In this document: in pieces, positions 34,735 through 43,654 of the stretch
How positions within the stretch are numbered: position 1 is the stretch's first letter
Layout of the letters: every line of letters begins with the position of its first letter
Origin: an uncultured Gammaproteobacteria bacterium
Lineage (GTDB): Bacteria; Pseudomonadota; Gammaproteobacteria; Pseudomonadales; Pseudohongiellaceae
Reading direction: 5' to 3'
Length of the DNA: 64,000 nucleotides
Assembly: GCA_913061515.1 (NCBI GenBank)
Contig: CAJXSF010000002.1
Location: forward strand, 1-64,000
The notes under the pieces: model-generated
The model's database searches: none
The model's input: the letters and a program-made list of their open reading frames with translations, nothing else
What the model was told of the DNA's origin: nothing
Position numbers and translations under genes: made by a program

Positions 34735-36222
34735 TCAATCCCCTTGTGATGATGCAACTTCGGCACCTAGTACTTCTTCGTATGCCGGAGCAACTAGCGG
34801 AGCTAGACACAAAGGACAACCGATTTGGTGATCATTAGGACCAAGATTCAATTCTTCACGACGATCAGCCATTTCTTGGAAGAAGTCTTCTTCAGACAAC
34901 GTGACTCGCATACCAAGGTCAATAAACATATTCGTCACAGAACGGTTACCCGAACCCTGCCAGTTGCGTGGATCAGGAACATTTGGGTTAGTACGAGTGT
35001 TGTTCATGTAGCCCACGATGTGCAGGATTGTGCCTTTTGGCAACAATGGCGCAGCGTAATCTGCATACGTGTAGCCACGTACCCAGTTGTGGTCATAGCC
35101 AACACATGTAAGCGTTTCAACTGTATAGCCCCAAACCGCTTCTAGACACATACGCTCACCAGGTGCGTGCAAATGCGGCTCGAACGTTACGATTTTAGTG
35201 TGCTGGTTCAGAACCGCATAGGCGTGTAGCTCTTGGCCATCTTCGTTACCAGTAATACTGATATCGACACCATTACCAAGACCGATCAACGCTGGGCGGT
35301 ACTTAGGCTCGTAGCCAACTGGGTGGAAACGGAAGCCGATCATCAAGTGACCAGTTGTGTCTACACCAGTGGAGTGAAGATGCACAGAGTCAGAAACAAT
35401 GTAAGAGCCTTTCTTCAGCAAACGACCGCTATCTGGGTCGAAAATGTCTGGGTTACGAGCAATCTCGTGTACTGGCCAACCTACTGCAACGTCGCCATCA
35501 ACAGGAAGCATAGTTTCTGGATCAAGTACTTGAGTACTCCAAATCATGTGGTGGAATATGTTACGACCACCTACTGTTCCCGCTGCACCACTAGTATCCA
35601 CATCATTTACTTCGATGATTTCAACAGAAGATACATATCGGTCTTGTTCGATTGGAATTGCAATACGTGGAATATCACCCCACCAGTCTGGATCTCCGCC
35701 CAATACAGTAATATCAGCAGAGTTCACGATGAGGTCAGGCTCCCCTGCAGTCCATGTAGCACCGCTTGGAAACTCACGAGGTGCCGGCGCATCAGCCACA
35801 TCCCCTTTAGGTGTGCCGTTACGAGCCCAAGTTGAAATAGCCGCGATTTCTTCGTCAGTCAGAGAAGGATCGTCCTTATAATCTTGAATACCGATATCGT
35901 GTTCGAGGTAGTAAGGAGGCATTGCTCCTGCGCGATCACGAAGACCAGTCTTGTATTCGATCAAACCGGCGAAAGGCACGGTTTCTTCATACGTTACCAA
36001 AGACATGGGTGCCACACCCGCTGGGCGGTGACAGTTCTGACAGCTACGCTGCAGAATTGGCTCGATATCTTTGTGGAAAGTCACACCATCAGCAGATTGC
36101 GCGCTAGCAGCTGCTGGCAGCAAGAACGCTGCAACAGACACACATTTGGCAATTGCAGACATGCTTTTAATATTGAAATCTAATCGGGTCTTGAGCCGTA
36201 GCAGTTCGGATTGAACGCGCAC
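34735..36222 (-). CDS. Secreted cytochrome c / copper type II monooxygenase-like protein
   Basis: 495 residues. The signal peptide ends near PAAASAQS (about residue 42). A mono-haem site C61-QNC-H65 lies in SCQNCHRPAGVAPM. From about residue 160 the rest resembles the copper type II ascorbate-dependent monooxygenase (PHM-like) fold: FHHMIWSTQ, HLHSTGVDTTGHLMIGF, FEPHLHAPGERM, DHNWVRGY and GYMNNTRT offer His and Met ligands. The end has a CPLC pair. The substrate is unknown. GTG start at 36222 has a near-perfect AGGAGGT five bases upstream; an ATG at 36162 would give a shorter signal peptide but has no ribosome site. The downstream secreted gene is tightly linked. Confidence 0.8.
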   Translation of the reverse strand: MRVQSELLRLKTRLDFNIKSMSAIAKCVSVAAFLLPAAASAQSADGVTFHKDIEPILQRSCQNCHRPAGVAPMSLVTYEETVPFAGLIEYKTGLRDRAGAMPPYYLEHDIGIQDYKDDPSLTDEEIAAISTWARNGTPKGDVADAPAPREFPSGATWTAGEPDLIVNSADITVLGGDPDWWGDIPRIAIPIEQDRYVSSVEIIEVNDVDTSGAAGTVGGRNIFHHMIWSTQVLDPETMLPVDGDVAVGWPVHEIARNPDIFDPDSGRLLKKGSYIVSDSVHLHSTGVDTTGHLMIGFRFHPVGYEPKYRPALIGLGNGVDISITGNEDGQELHAYAVLNQHTKIVTFEPHLHAPGERMCLEAVWGYTVETLTCVGYDHNWVRGYTYADYAAPLLPKGTILHIVGYMNNTRTNPNVPDPRNWQGSGNRSVTNMFIDLGMRVTLSEEDFFQEMADRREELNLGPNDHQIGCPLCLAPLVAPAYEEVLGAEVASSQGD

Positions 36223-36652
36223 GAGGCACCTCCTTCGTCTAGGTTGTAATCGAGTTGTACTTCTTTTTATTAAGTATCAAGGCTTAAGCAAGCCCATGTA
36301 CCTGATCGTTCGATTGGAACATAGGAAACAGAGTTCGTCTCCCTTAAAGCGAAAAATTTTCTATCAAATACTAAAAAACTGCCTATTCACTTCACGTCAG
36401 GCCAAGCGATACTGAAAACACCTTTTATTTCAGACAGTTACTGCCTAGCGATATTTTCATTTCACACGGCTTTAATGCACTTTTCACCATGCTTTTATCA
36501 GTCTAGGGAAGCATTTACACAAATTCAATCGTCTTTTTGAAAAGCTCGCCAGTGCGTGTAAACCAAGCGACAGTTCGCACGTTGATAATCTTGTAGGTGC
36601 AATGCCTTCTGGCAACACCGTACTTTATACTCGTTCAAATAGGAGCATCATC
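36223..36652. other. Divergent intergenic region, 430 bases
   Basis: This AT-rich gap lies between the minus-strand cytochrome/monooxygenase-like gene and the plus-strand EF-hand gene and must hold promoters for both. I see no convincing -35/-10 pair, sigma-54 element, riboswitch or RNA gene in it. A frame open from 36602 into the EF-hand gene lacks a ribosome site. Confidence 0.5.
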
Positions 36653-37285
36653 ATGTTTAAGCCACAACTCTTGGCGATTACAATCGCAATTTCCGGTGCG
36701 ACATTTGCCGGCGCAACTCTCGCCCAAGACCAAGAGACAGAACAGCTAGAGCGCAAGAAGCATGGCCGTGCAGAGCTGCGCGATAGTCGTGCGCGCCATG
36801 GCCGCGATTCAGCGAATCGAACTCTGCAACGCATGGATACAAACGAAGACGACCTTATTAGTTTAGAAGAGTATCTAGGCGACGCAATCCCGCGCTACTC
36901 GCAGACTTTCGCTCGTGCCGATAGAGACGGTGATGGCTATGTAACCCAAGAAGAACTTCAGCCATCACGCAAGGGGCAGCGGCCACAATTCGATCAAGCG
37001 GCGCTACACGCCTGTTTAGATGAGGCTGGCAGTACTGTGGATCGCAATAATGACCGTGTGGCGACAAACGATACCAATGGCGACGGAGCCCTTAGCCAAG
37101 ATGAATTCTTTGCAATGCTGGAGCAAGGCGCTTTAGACCGATTTGCGCTCATCGATAGCGATGGTGATGAGCAGCTGACAAAAGAAGAGATTCAAACGAG
37201 TAGGCAGGAACAAAATGCGCTACGGAGTGCACAACGCAAAGCGCTACGTTCCTGCATAAAGGAGCAACGAGATCTAGCGCAGTAA
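36653..37285 (+). CDS. Periplasmic EF-hand calcium-binding protein
   Basis: 210 residues. The signal peptide (LAITIAISGATFAGATLAQ) is followed by a charged stretch and four EF-hand loops: DTNEDDLISLEEYL, ADRDGDGYVTQEEL, DTNGDGALSQDEFF and DSDGDEQLTKEEI. Most loops keep Asp at positions 1, 3 and 5 and Glu/Asp at 12, so at least three should bind Ca2+. The role is unknown; such proteins act as calcium buffers or sensors. ATG at 36653 with AGGAG ten bases upstream is preferred over the longer open frame. A terminator follows. Confidence 0.88.
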   Translation: MFKPQLLAITIAISGATFAGATLAQDQETEQLERKKHGRAELRDSRARHGRDSANRTLQRMDTNEDDLISLEEYLGDAIPRYSQTFARADRDGDGYVTQEELQPSRKGQRPQFDQAALHACLDEAGSTVDRNNDRVATNDTNGDGALSQDEFFAMLEQGALDRFALIDSDGDEQLTKEEIQTSRQEQNALRSAQRKALRSCIKEQRDLAQ

Positions 37286-37303
37286 GGCCCTGCGCTTCCC
37301 CTT

Positions 37304-37331
37304 AGGCCGGACCTTGTTCCGGCCTTTTTTT
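37304..37331 (+). terminator. Intrinsic terminator after the EF-hand gene
   Basis: AGGCCGGA (37304-37311) and TCCGGCCT (37318-37325) form a perfect stem, followed by seven T (37325-37331). Confidence 0.93.
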
Positions 37332-37340
37332 GTGTGCTTT

Positions 37341-37973
37341 TTAATGCTGACGAGGTCGTCTAGGCGCTTGCCTGCCATCCCCTTGTGGCCTTCGGCGCTC
37401 AAATCGTGGAGGGTTAGGTCGAAATATTGGGGGTGGCGGTGTGGCTGCGTCCGCTGTTGGCTCTTCAGATTCACCTTCCATTGGCTCAGCAGTGGTATCA
37501 CTATTGCCTTGCTCTTGCTGCTGCCTAAAACTTTCAAAACGCAAGCGCAGCTCTTCCCGATCACCTTGTGGCAATTGTCGAAACCTTTCCTGCGCCTCTT
37601 TTAGCCGCCTTTGTTGCGCTGGGGGCGCATTATTAAACTGCTGAAAGCGCCGCACGATCCGCTCTCGCTCCTGCAAGCTACGACGCTGAAATGAGTCTTG
37701 TCGCCGCCTAACCATCTCGCGCTCGTCCGGATCCATCTCTAGCCAACGTTGAGCACCATCGCGCAGCTCCATCTGGCGATCTAAGCTTAAATGCTCCCAA
37801 CGCCTCTCAACTTGTTTCAATAATTGCTGCTCTTCACCTGAAAGATCATCCCAAGCGATGGGCTCTTGCGCAGACACGATTGCACTCTGCACAGTGAAAA
37901 GCATGACACAACAGCCAAACCAGAGGCCGGGGCGTTTTGAAAGTCGCTTTTTGATTAGCCAAGGCTTCTTCAA
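37341..37973 (-). CDS. DUF3106 family exported protein
   Basis: 210 residues. Signal segment GLWFGCCVMLFTVQSAIVSAQ, then a helical, Arg/Glu/Gln-rich domain typical of DUF3106 (WDDLSGEEQQLLKQVERRWEHLS, LPQGDREELRLRFESFR), then a Pro/Arg-rich tail. Third gene of an operon with an ECF sigma factor and a membrane protein; in many proteobacteria these three travel together. Its function is unknown. TTG start at 37973 is the only one that keeps the signal peptide; no ATG is available before it, so the start is uncertain. Confidence 0.75.
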   Translation of the reverse strand: MKKPWLIKKRLSKRPGLWFGCCVMLFTVQSAIVSAQEPIAWDDLSGEEQQLLKQVERRWEHLSLDRQMELRDGAQRWLEMDPDEREMVRRRQDSFQRRSLQERERIVRRFQQFNNAPPAQQRRLKEAQERFRQLPQGDREELRLRFESFRQQQEQGNSDTTAEPMEGESEEPTADAATPPPPIFRPNPPRFERRRPQGDGRQAPRRPRQH

Positions 37974-37999
37974 CTCGTTTTTCCCAAAGTATATTGTTG

Positions 38000-38539
38000 C
38001 TAGTATGTCGGCTCAGCATCTGCAAGCCATTGATAAAACTCAAGGTTCTCATAAAGCTCTAGCTCTTCATCGGGCACCAACACCAAGTCATTCTCAGCCA
38101 CCACCAAGGGCATCGCCTCTTGTGGGCTCTGAGCAGGAAACAAGCTTAATGCTGTTACCAGAATACAGGAGAATGCGAAAGCACTCCCCGGAACCGCGAA
38201 ACCTTTAGGCGGCCAAAGACGCTCCAACCAAGTACCTGTAGAGCGGGGCTTTGACGCCTGTGCATGCAGCAAAGCCTGTTGACGTATGGCATCTAATCGC
38301 TCTGTGATATCACGAGGCAATTGCTGCGCGCTCTGATCCAAAGTTTGCGAGATATTATCTTGTGCATGCATTGGCTGAGAGGCACGTAAAATCGCCGCAT
38401 GTCGAGCCACATCAAGCCGCTTATTCAACTCAGGTGAGTTCAATTCAAGACTGTCATCGAGAACGCTCGACACTTTCTGTAAAAGGCGTTGATCCTCGTT
38501 TTGCGAAACTCGCTCTCGCTTCTCATTCAATTGCTTCAT
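38000..38539 (-). CDS. DUF3619-like membrane protein, possible anti-sigma factor
   Basis: 179 residues. A soluble N-terminal part (about 110 residues) is followed by one membrane segment (GSAFAFSCILVTALSLFPAQ) and a short acidic outer tail ending ELELYENLEFYQWLADAE, a pattern seen in DUF3619. Its ATG shares the A of the sigma-factor stop (TAATG), so the two are made together; this and the topology suggest an anti-sigma factor that holds the ECF sigma at the membrane. That role is inferred and no zinc anti-sigma motif is visible. Confidence 0.7.
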   Translation of the reverse strand: MKQLNEKRERVSQNEDQRLLQKVSSVLDDSLELNSPELNKRLDVARHAAILRASQPMHAQDNISQTLDQSAQQLPRDITERLDAIRQQALLHAQASKPRSTGTWLERLWPPKGFAVPGSAFAFSCILVTALSLFPAQSPQEAMPLVVAENDLVLVPDEELELYENLEFYQWLADAEPTY

Positions 38540-39063
38540 TACCAGTGCTCACCCAATTCTTCACGCAATGTATGAACAGCTCTTGAGTAGTGGGACTTTA
38601 CACTACCTGGGGCACAGGACATTGCCTGCGCAGTTTCATTGACGTTCAAGCCTTCCCACACACGCAAAAGAAACACTTGCTGCTGGCGCAGAGGCAGAGC
38701 CTGAAGCGCTTCTTGTAGTCTCTCCATGCTGCCATTTTGTTGAAGTAACTGCTCTGGCGAGCGTTGCGCTGTGTCTTCGATTTGCTCTAATGGGTCTTCC
38801 TTGCTATCCAAGCTAGGCAATAACCAAGTCATAAAACGCCTGCGCACCGAAATACGCCGATGCCAGTCGTTGATTCGGCTCTGCAAAATACTATAGAACA
38901 ACGGGCCCCATTCGCTTTCATCGCGTTGAGCATATTTCTCTACTAGTTTAAACATGGCATCTTGCACTAGGTCTAGAGCGTCGTCCGAACTATTCGTCGC
39001 AATTTGCGCAATTCGAAACGCTCTGCCTTGCTTCTCGGCAAGAAAGCGGTCGAGCCTCTGCAT
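38539..39063 (-). CDS. ECF-type RNA polymerase sigma factor
   Basis: 174 residues. Region 2 is DDALDLVQDAMFKLVEKY (about residues 28-45) and region 4 is LPLRQQQVFLLRVWEGLNVNETAQAMSCAPGSVKSHYSRAVHTLRE near the C-terminus, here quoted in its key parts: QQVFLLR, NVNETAQAM, GSVKSHYSRA. It directs RNA polymerase to a small set of stress or envelope promoters. First gene of a three-gene unit with the DUF3619-like and DUF3106 genes; autoregulation is likely but no promoter motif was identified in the 236-base gap upstream. Confidence 0.93.
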   Translation of the reverse strand: MQRLDRFLAEKQGRAFRIAQIATNSSDDALDLVQDAMFKLVEKYAQRDESEWGPLFYSILQSRINDWHRRISVRRRFMTWLLPSLDSKEDPLEQIEDTAQRSPEQLLQQNGSMERLQEALQALPLRQQQVFLLRVWEGLNVNETAQAMSCAPGSVKSHYSRAVHTLREELGEHW

Positions 39064-39299
39064 TGTATCCAGTGTCTTGCTCCACGTTTTGTAAGACGTC
39101 TCTTGTGGCCGTCGATGTACTTACTGCCTCAACGTGCAGTATTCCCCTAGACTCTTAAACGATCAACAGCCACTTTGGTTTACAAACTGAACAAATAATT
39201 CAATAGCAATCGAGAAACACGCCTATAGACGACAAGCCTTGTGATAATTATTGTTTTACGATAATTTATATGCACAAAACAGAAATCATGAGATATATT

Positions 39300-39815
39300 A
39301 TGAACTCAAGCATCGAGAAAAACCTTAGCAAAGCACAAACGCTAGCTAAGAGCGCCCAAGTATTCGCGATCCTCGCTTTAGCTTTCATAGGACTCGCGAT
39401 ACTAAGCAATACTGGCATCCCACTGCTTCGCGTCCTCACTGAAGACGCATTCAGCTGGACACAGCGAATCAACGAATCTGGATTGCTGCTCGTGCAAATC
39501 CTGCCCGCTATCCTACTTTGTGCCTCTATTAAGCAACTCAGCAAAGCCTTGCACACCTACAGCGATGGGGATTTCTTCAGTCATCAGGCGTCAAAACAGG
39601 TGGCTCGGGCTGGGGACTACGCTGTAGAGGCAATGGTGGCAGCGATGCTCATAGTGCCCAATCTCAGCTTATGGATTGCTCATGAGGGAGGGTTCGATGT
39701 GCGTATCGAAAATGAATTTATCGGCATGTTGGCGTTTGCAATTTTTATCGCTGCTGTTGGCCGAATACTCGCTGCCGCAGCCACTTTGAAGCAAGAGAAC
39801 GAATCTTTCATATGA
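39300..39815 (+). CDS. DUF2975 membrane protein
   Basis: About 171 residues with four membrane helices (VFAILALAFIGLAILSN, GLLLVQILPAILLCAS, AVEAMVAAMLIVPNLSLW and FIGMLAFAIFIAAVGRILAA). The pattern SKALHTYSDGDFFSHQASKQV between helices 2 and 3 is typical of DUF2975. These proteins are usually encoded with a small XRE regulator, as here, and their function is unknown. The start could be 39270, 39288 or 39300; the last has GAG eight bases upstream. Its TGA overlaps the next ATG. Confidence 0.8.
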   Translation: MNSSIEKNLSKAQTLAKSAQVFAILALAFIGLAILSNTGIPLLRVLTEDAFSWTQRINESGLLLVQILPAILLCASIKQLSKALHTYSDGDFFSHQASKQVARAGDYAVEAMVAAMLIVPNLSLWIAHEGGFDVRIENEFIGMLAFAIFIAAVGRILAAAATLKQENESFI

Positions 39816-40036
39816 AACAGATCATCGTTCGACTTGATGTAATGCTGGCCTTACGAAAAATGAAGGCGAAAGACCTTGCCGAGCAAATAGGCATTACCGA
39901 AGCAAACCTCTCCTTATTGCGTACAGGCAAAGTCAAAGGGGTGCGCTTTGAAACATTAGCTCGGCTTTGCGACGCTCTAGAGTGCACCCCCGGTGACTTA
40001 CTCGACATTAGCCAGGATGACAGCGGGCATAGTTAA
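39812..40036 (+). CDS. Small XRE/Cro-type HTH regulator
   Basis: 74 residues, almost entirely one Cro/C1 helix-turn-helix: VMLALRKMKAKDLAEQIGIT, then EANLSLLRTGKVKGVRFETL and LCDALECTPGDLLD. Starts by an ATGA overlap with the DUF2975 gene, so the pair is co-translated. It probably represses its own operon. The convergent rhlE gene ends 46 bases further on. Confidence 0.9.
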   Translation: MKQIIVRLDVMLALRKMKAKDLAEQIGITEANLSLLRTGKVKGVRFETLARLCDALECTPGDLLDISQDDSGHS

Positions 40037-40082
40037 AGGCGGTGCAAGCCTACGCTCGACACCACCTCGATTACCCTGCGCC

Positions 40083-41453
40083 CTAAGAGCGGTAAAGTAA
40101 AGTTGTAGCCCCTGATTTGCTTTGAGCTTGGCCCGCAGTCTGTGCTGCACGTGCAGGTCGATTGCCTTGCACGCTAGCGCGCCGGCTATTATTAGCATTG
40201 CCCTTGGCTTGCCCATCGCGAGAGCGAGGGGCCGCGCCATTATTCCCGCGCGAGCCACCCGCACGCTTAGGACGGTTTTGCTGAGTGCGCTGTGGTGCGG
40301 TTACAGGTTTTGTGAAGTCTTCAGTTGATTTGAACCCTTCAATCTCAGCGCGGTCAATCGTACGCTTAAGTAGACGCTCGATATCACGAAGCATTTTACG
40401 CTCTTCTGCACACACAAATGAGATAGCCTTACCGCTAGAACCGGCGCGGCCTGTACGACCGATTCGGTGCACATAATCCTCCGGCACTTGGGGCAAGTCG
40501 TAATTCACCACTTGCGGCAGCAAGTCGATGTCAATACCACGCGCGGCAATATCAGTAGCTACAAGAATTTGCAGTTTGCCTTCTTTGAAACGCTCTAAGA
40601 CTTTTGTACGGTGCGCTTGGCTCTTATTGCCATGAATCGCAGCTGCATGAATCCCCACGTCTTCGAGTTGTTTCACAATCTTATTAGCACCATGTTTGGT
40701 GCGGCTAAATACTAGCGCTTGGTACCAGTTCTCATTCTTGATCAAAGTCTTTAGCAACTCTGTCTTGCGACCTTTGTCGACAATATAAAGCTGCTGCGCA
40801 ACCAGCTCTGTTGCAGTATTCAACGGCGCAACACTGACTTCAACAGGGGCATTCAAAAGCCCTTTTGCAAGCTTCTGTATCTCTGGGGAGAATGTCGCAG
40901 AGAACATCAAGTTTTGACGCTGCTTAGGCAATTTTGCCAGGATTTTTTTAATGTCATTAATGAAACCCATATCTAGCATGCGGTCAGCTTCATCGAGGAT
41001 GAGTGTGTTGATCTCATCAAATTTAATCGCATTTTGTTGAAACAAATCGAGTAAACGACCGGGCGTTGCGACAAGTATCTCGACACCACCACGCAGCTTC
41101 TGCATCTGTGGATTTATTTTCACACCGCCGAATACAACGGTAGAGCGCAAAGACAGATAACGTCCATAATTTTCAATACTGGCATGTACTTGCGCCGCTA
41201 ATTCGCGAGTAGGGGTCAAAATTAGTGCGCGAGTACGATTGCTTGATGCTCGTGGCTGCAACGCTAGTTTTTGCAGTAGCGGCAATGTAAAGCCTGCCGT
41301 TTTTCCTGTACCTGTTTGCGCTGAGGCCATGATGTCATTGCCAAGCAAAATTGCAGGGATCGCTTGTTCTTGGATTGGTGTAGGGCTTGTGTATTGTTGT
41401 TCCGCAAGCGCTTTAAGTAGAGCTTCAGAAAGCCCTAGATCTGTAAAATTCAT
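40083..41453 (-). CDS. rhlE: DEAD-box RNA helicase RhlE
   Basis: 456 residues. All helicase motifs are present: Q motif ([10 protein letters not shown]), motif [27 protein letters not shown] in [16 protein letters not shown], and motif [12 protein letters not shown]. The tail (about residue 370 on) is a low-complexity basic region rich in Arg, Asn, Gly and Gln that helps bind RNA. RhlE proteins act in ribosome assembly and RNA decay. It stands alone, and the 344-base upstream gap contains two perfect palindromes that may control it. Confidence 0.95.
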   Translation of the reverse strand: MNFTDLGLSEALLKALAEQQYTSPTPIQEQAIPAILLGNDIMASAQTGTGKTAGFTLPLLQKLALQPRASSNRTRALILTPTRELAAQVHASIENYGRYLSLRSTVVFGGVKINPQMQKLRGGVEILVATPGRLLDLFQQNAIKFDEINTLILDEADRMLDMGFINDIKKILAKLPKQRQNLMFSATFSPEIQKLAKGLLNAPVEVSVAPLNTATELVAQQLYIVDKGRKTELLKTLIKNENWYQALVFSRTKHGANKIVKQLEDVGIHAAAIHGNKSQAHRTKVLERFKEGKLQILVATDIAARGIDIDLLPQVVNYDLPQVPEDYVHRIGRTGRAGSSGKAISFVCAEERKMLRDIERLLKRTIDRAEIEGFKSTEDFTKPVTAPQRTQQNRPKRAGGSRGNNGAAPRSRDGQAKGNANNSRRASVQGNRPARAAQTAGQAQSKSGATTLLYRS

Positions 41454-41556
41454 AAATTTTCCTGAAAGTGCCTATTGGCACATATGCCACAAACTCACGA
41501 TCCGTATACATACGAAGTGTCGAGGTTTTTGACAGTTAGTTGGGACAGCGGGAGCC

Positions 41557-41574
41557 AAGTTACCTAGGTAACTT
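41557..41574. repeat. Perfect 18-bp palindrome upstream of rhlE
   Basis: AAGTTACCTAGGTAACTT reads the same on both strands. It lies 104 bases before the rhlE start, in a gap of 344 bases (41454-41797) without genes. It is a good candidate operator; the protein that would bind it is unknown. Confidence 0.65.
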
Positions 41575-41673
41575 ACTCCAAAATATACGGGGGTTACCGC
41601 AATACAGCGTTGCCATTAGTTGTGCGATACACACAGTGCGGCATGCAGTAATTGGCACTCTTAGAGGGGGTTA

Positions 41674-41690
41674 TGTGGTGTGACACCACA
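41674..41690. repeat. Second palindrome upstream of rhlE
   Basis: TGTGGTGT, one central G, then ACACCACA: a perfect 8-bp inverted repeat. It is about 220 bases before rhlE and 110 bases past the DUF2333 stop. It may be an operator or part of a transcript end; no T-run is present. Confidence 0.55.
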
Positions 41691-41797
41691 GGGACCAGAC
41701 AATTAACGATGACGCCTTTGATCCTTTGACCAAAGCTCGGGCGGCACTTTAGCACAGATGCAGCTTAAACACCTAAGTAATTCATATTACTTGTAGT

Positions 41798-42832
41798 TTA
41801 GCCCTGATTGAGCAACTCACGTAGGTCTATTATGGCGGCGTTGGCACGGGAGACATAATTGGCCATCACTAATGAATGGTTGGCAAAGAAACCGAAACCA
41901 CCCCCATTGAGTATGAAAGGGCTGAAGACCGTTCTCTGGCTAGCTTCGAGTTCACGAATAATCTGGCGTACGCTAACTAATGCGTTTTTATCGCGCAGCA
42001 CAGCTTCGAAATCCACCTCTATGGCTTGCAAGAAATGCATTAACGCCCAAGTTGCGCCGCGGGCTTCGTAAAAAACATCATCCACTTGCGTATAAGGAGT
42101 CTTGACGAGTCGTTGGCTCGGGGCGCTTGTGGATTGTGTCGCGTTGCGATCACCCGCTGTATCAATATTCACTTGCGATTGGCCAACGCTTGCACTTAAA
42201 CGCTGGGATAGGCTACCAAGGCGAGACTCGACATTCGCTAGCCAGCGCGAAAGATTATCAGCACGCGCATAGAACTGCGCGTCTTGATTCTGCGGGTCAG
42301 CAATACGGCTAAGATAGGAGGTCATCGAATTGATCGCTCGGCGATACTCGGTTTCTGAGGCAGGAAGAATCCAACTGTCGTTGGTAACGCTGAATCGCGG
42401 CTCAACGATCAATAGGTCGGGATCTTCGGTTGATTGTGATTGCGAACGGCTGAAATTTTGCCGAAAAGCTAACGCGAGGTCGCGTACTTGAATAAGCACT
42501 CCGTACTCCCAATTGGGAATATTATCCAAATACAAGCCAGGTGGCGCGATATCATTACTGAGAAACCCGCCGGGCTTGTCTAGCATAGTCTCAGCAACGC
42601 GAATCAGCACAGCCGCAGTTGTCGAACCTACCACTTGCTCGGAGTCTGGCAACTTCTCTTGTGCATTCTGCCTAACATCGAACGGTTCGGGTTCTGCACT
42701 CCAGTAAAATCCAAGTACGAATACCACGACAATGTAGAAAACGAAGAGCGCTGCGACGCCCTTGCGCACCAAACCCATGGAGTGCCAAGTGATCGTTTTT
42801 GGAAAAAAGCCTGCGAAACGTTTGCCACTCAT
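41798..42832 (-). CDS. DUF2333 family inner-membrane protein
   Basis: 344 residues. One N-terminal anchor (GVAALFVFYIVVVFVLGFYWS, about residues 25-45) and a large periplasmic part with conserved stretches: DKPGGFLSNDIAPPG, LDNIPNWEYGVLIQVRDLALAFRQN (key part NWEYG..Q.RD), and FYEARGATWALMHFLQAIEVDF. These match DUF2333, a family found mainly in gammaproteobacteria, function unknown. It follows the TPR lipoprotein gene by 16 bases, so the two probably act together in the envelope. Confidence 0.85.
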   Translation of the reverse strand: MSGKRFAGFFPKTITWHSMGLVRKGVAALFVFYIVVVFVLGFYWSAEPEPFDVRQNAQEKLPDSEQVVGSTTAAVLIRVAETMLDKPGGFLSNDIAPPGLYLDNIPNWEYGVLIQVRDLALAFRQNFSRSQSQSTEDPDLLIVEPRFSVTNDSWILPASETEYRRAINSMTSYLSRIADPQNQDAQFYARADNLSRWLANVESRLGSLSQRLSASVGQSQVNIDTAGDRNATQSTSAPSQRLVKTPYTQVDDVFYEARGATWALMHFLQAIEVDFEAVLRDKNALVSVRQIIRELEASQRTVFSPFILNGGGFGFFANHSLVMANYVSRANAAIIDLRELLNQG

Positions 42833-42848
42833 GAAAAGTATTTATCTC

Positions 42849-43610
42849 CTAGACGTCACCGTCATTGGGCAATATTAGGCGCACCGTTGGGCTATCCCCC
42901 AACTCGATGTTACCGCGCAATCGATGTCCTTCTACTGCCGCTTGCATTTGCGAATAGATCCATCGCGCCTGCGTATCATTGGGCGCAGTGATGAGAAAAA
43001 ACGCTCCCGTTTCTCGTGCCTGAACGCCAATTTTGGCCAGCTCTTCCATCAGGGTTGCTGAACGATTTGCCAATTCACGCACACTAATGGCATGCACCAC
43101 ATCCGACGAGTTCATCTCCTGCTCAAGCCTAACCCAAGCCGCTGCGATTCCTGCATGGGTATTGTCCACTTGCTCTGCGCGTCTCAAATATTGCTTTGCA
43201 TTATCGAATTGCCCTTGCCTACCGGCTTGTTCGGCCAATTGCAGATATTTAGCGACAATTTCTTGAATACCATTGAGTGCCACCGGGTTGCTTGGTTCTA
43301 CCGAAAGCACGCGACTAAAATAGGCATGAGCACTGATATCGGGGGGGGTTAAAAGCCGATTAGCATTGAGAGCCTTAATCCCCTCGTAAAGCAGATCCGC
43401 GATGATGCGCTGATATCGAAGGTCTTCTTCAAACCTTTCGATAACCGCGGCCTCGTCAAAGGGCTCGACGCTTTCGCTGACAGGCTCGGGCTCAGGAATA
43501 GCGACAACTCGCGCATTCTGCGTTGGCTGACAGGCGCCTAATAAGCCCAAAAACAAACAGGCCAATGGGGTGAATTTTCTAATAGCGAAGACCTTTCGAG
43601 AACAGTTCAC
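42849..43610 (-). CDS. TPR-like lipoprotein
   Basis: 253 residues. Lipobox LLGAC (Cys at about residue 27). Residues 70-160 hold helical repeats of TPR type (AHAYFSRVLSVEPSNPVALN, AEQAGRQGQFDNAKQYLRRA). The C-terminal part (about 180-253) ends in a small alpha/beta pattern (FFLITAPNDTQARWIYSQMQ, then PTVRLILPN) that could bind peptidoglycan or a partner. The GTG at 43610 is the only start upstream of the signal peptide and has no good ribosome site. Likely an envelope partner of the DUF2333 protein downstream. Confidence 0.75.
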   Translation of the reverse strand: MNCSRKVFAIRKFTPLACLFLGLLGACQPTQNARVVAIPEPEPVSESVEPFDEAAVIERFEEDLRYQRIIADLLYEGIKALNANRLLTPPDISAHAYFSRVLSVEPSNPVALNGIQEIVAKYLQLAEQAGRQGQFDNAKQYLRRAEQVDNTHAGIAAAWVRLEQEMNSSDVVHAISVRELANRSATLMEELAKIGVQARETGAFFLITAPNDTQARWIYSQMQAAVEGHRLRGNIELGDSPTVRLILPNDGDV

Positions 43611-43654
43611 AACTCGCGCTCACGTGTGGCACACAGGCCAATAATCTAAGGGCA

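Noticed and set aside
41663-41678. TGGCAC at 41663 as a sigma-54 promoter
   Set aside because: The -12 position in register reads GG, not GC, so the element is incomplete.
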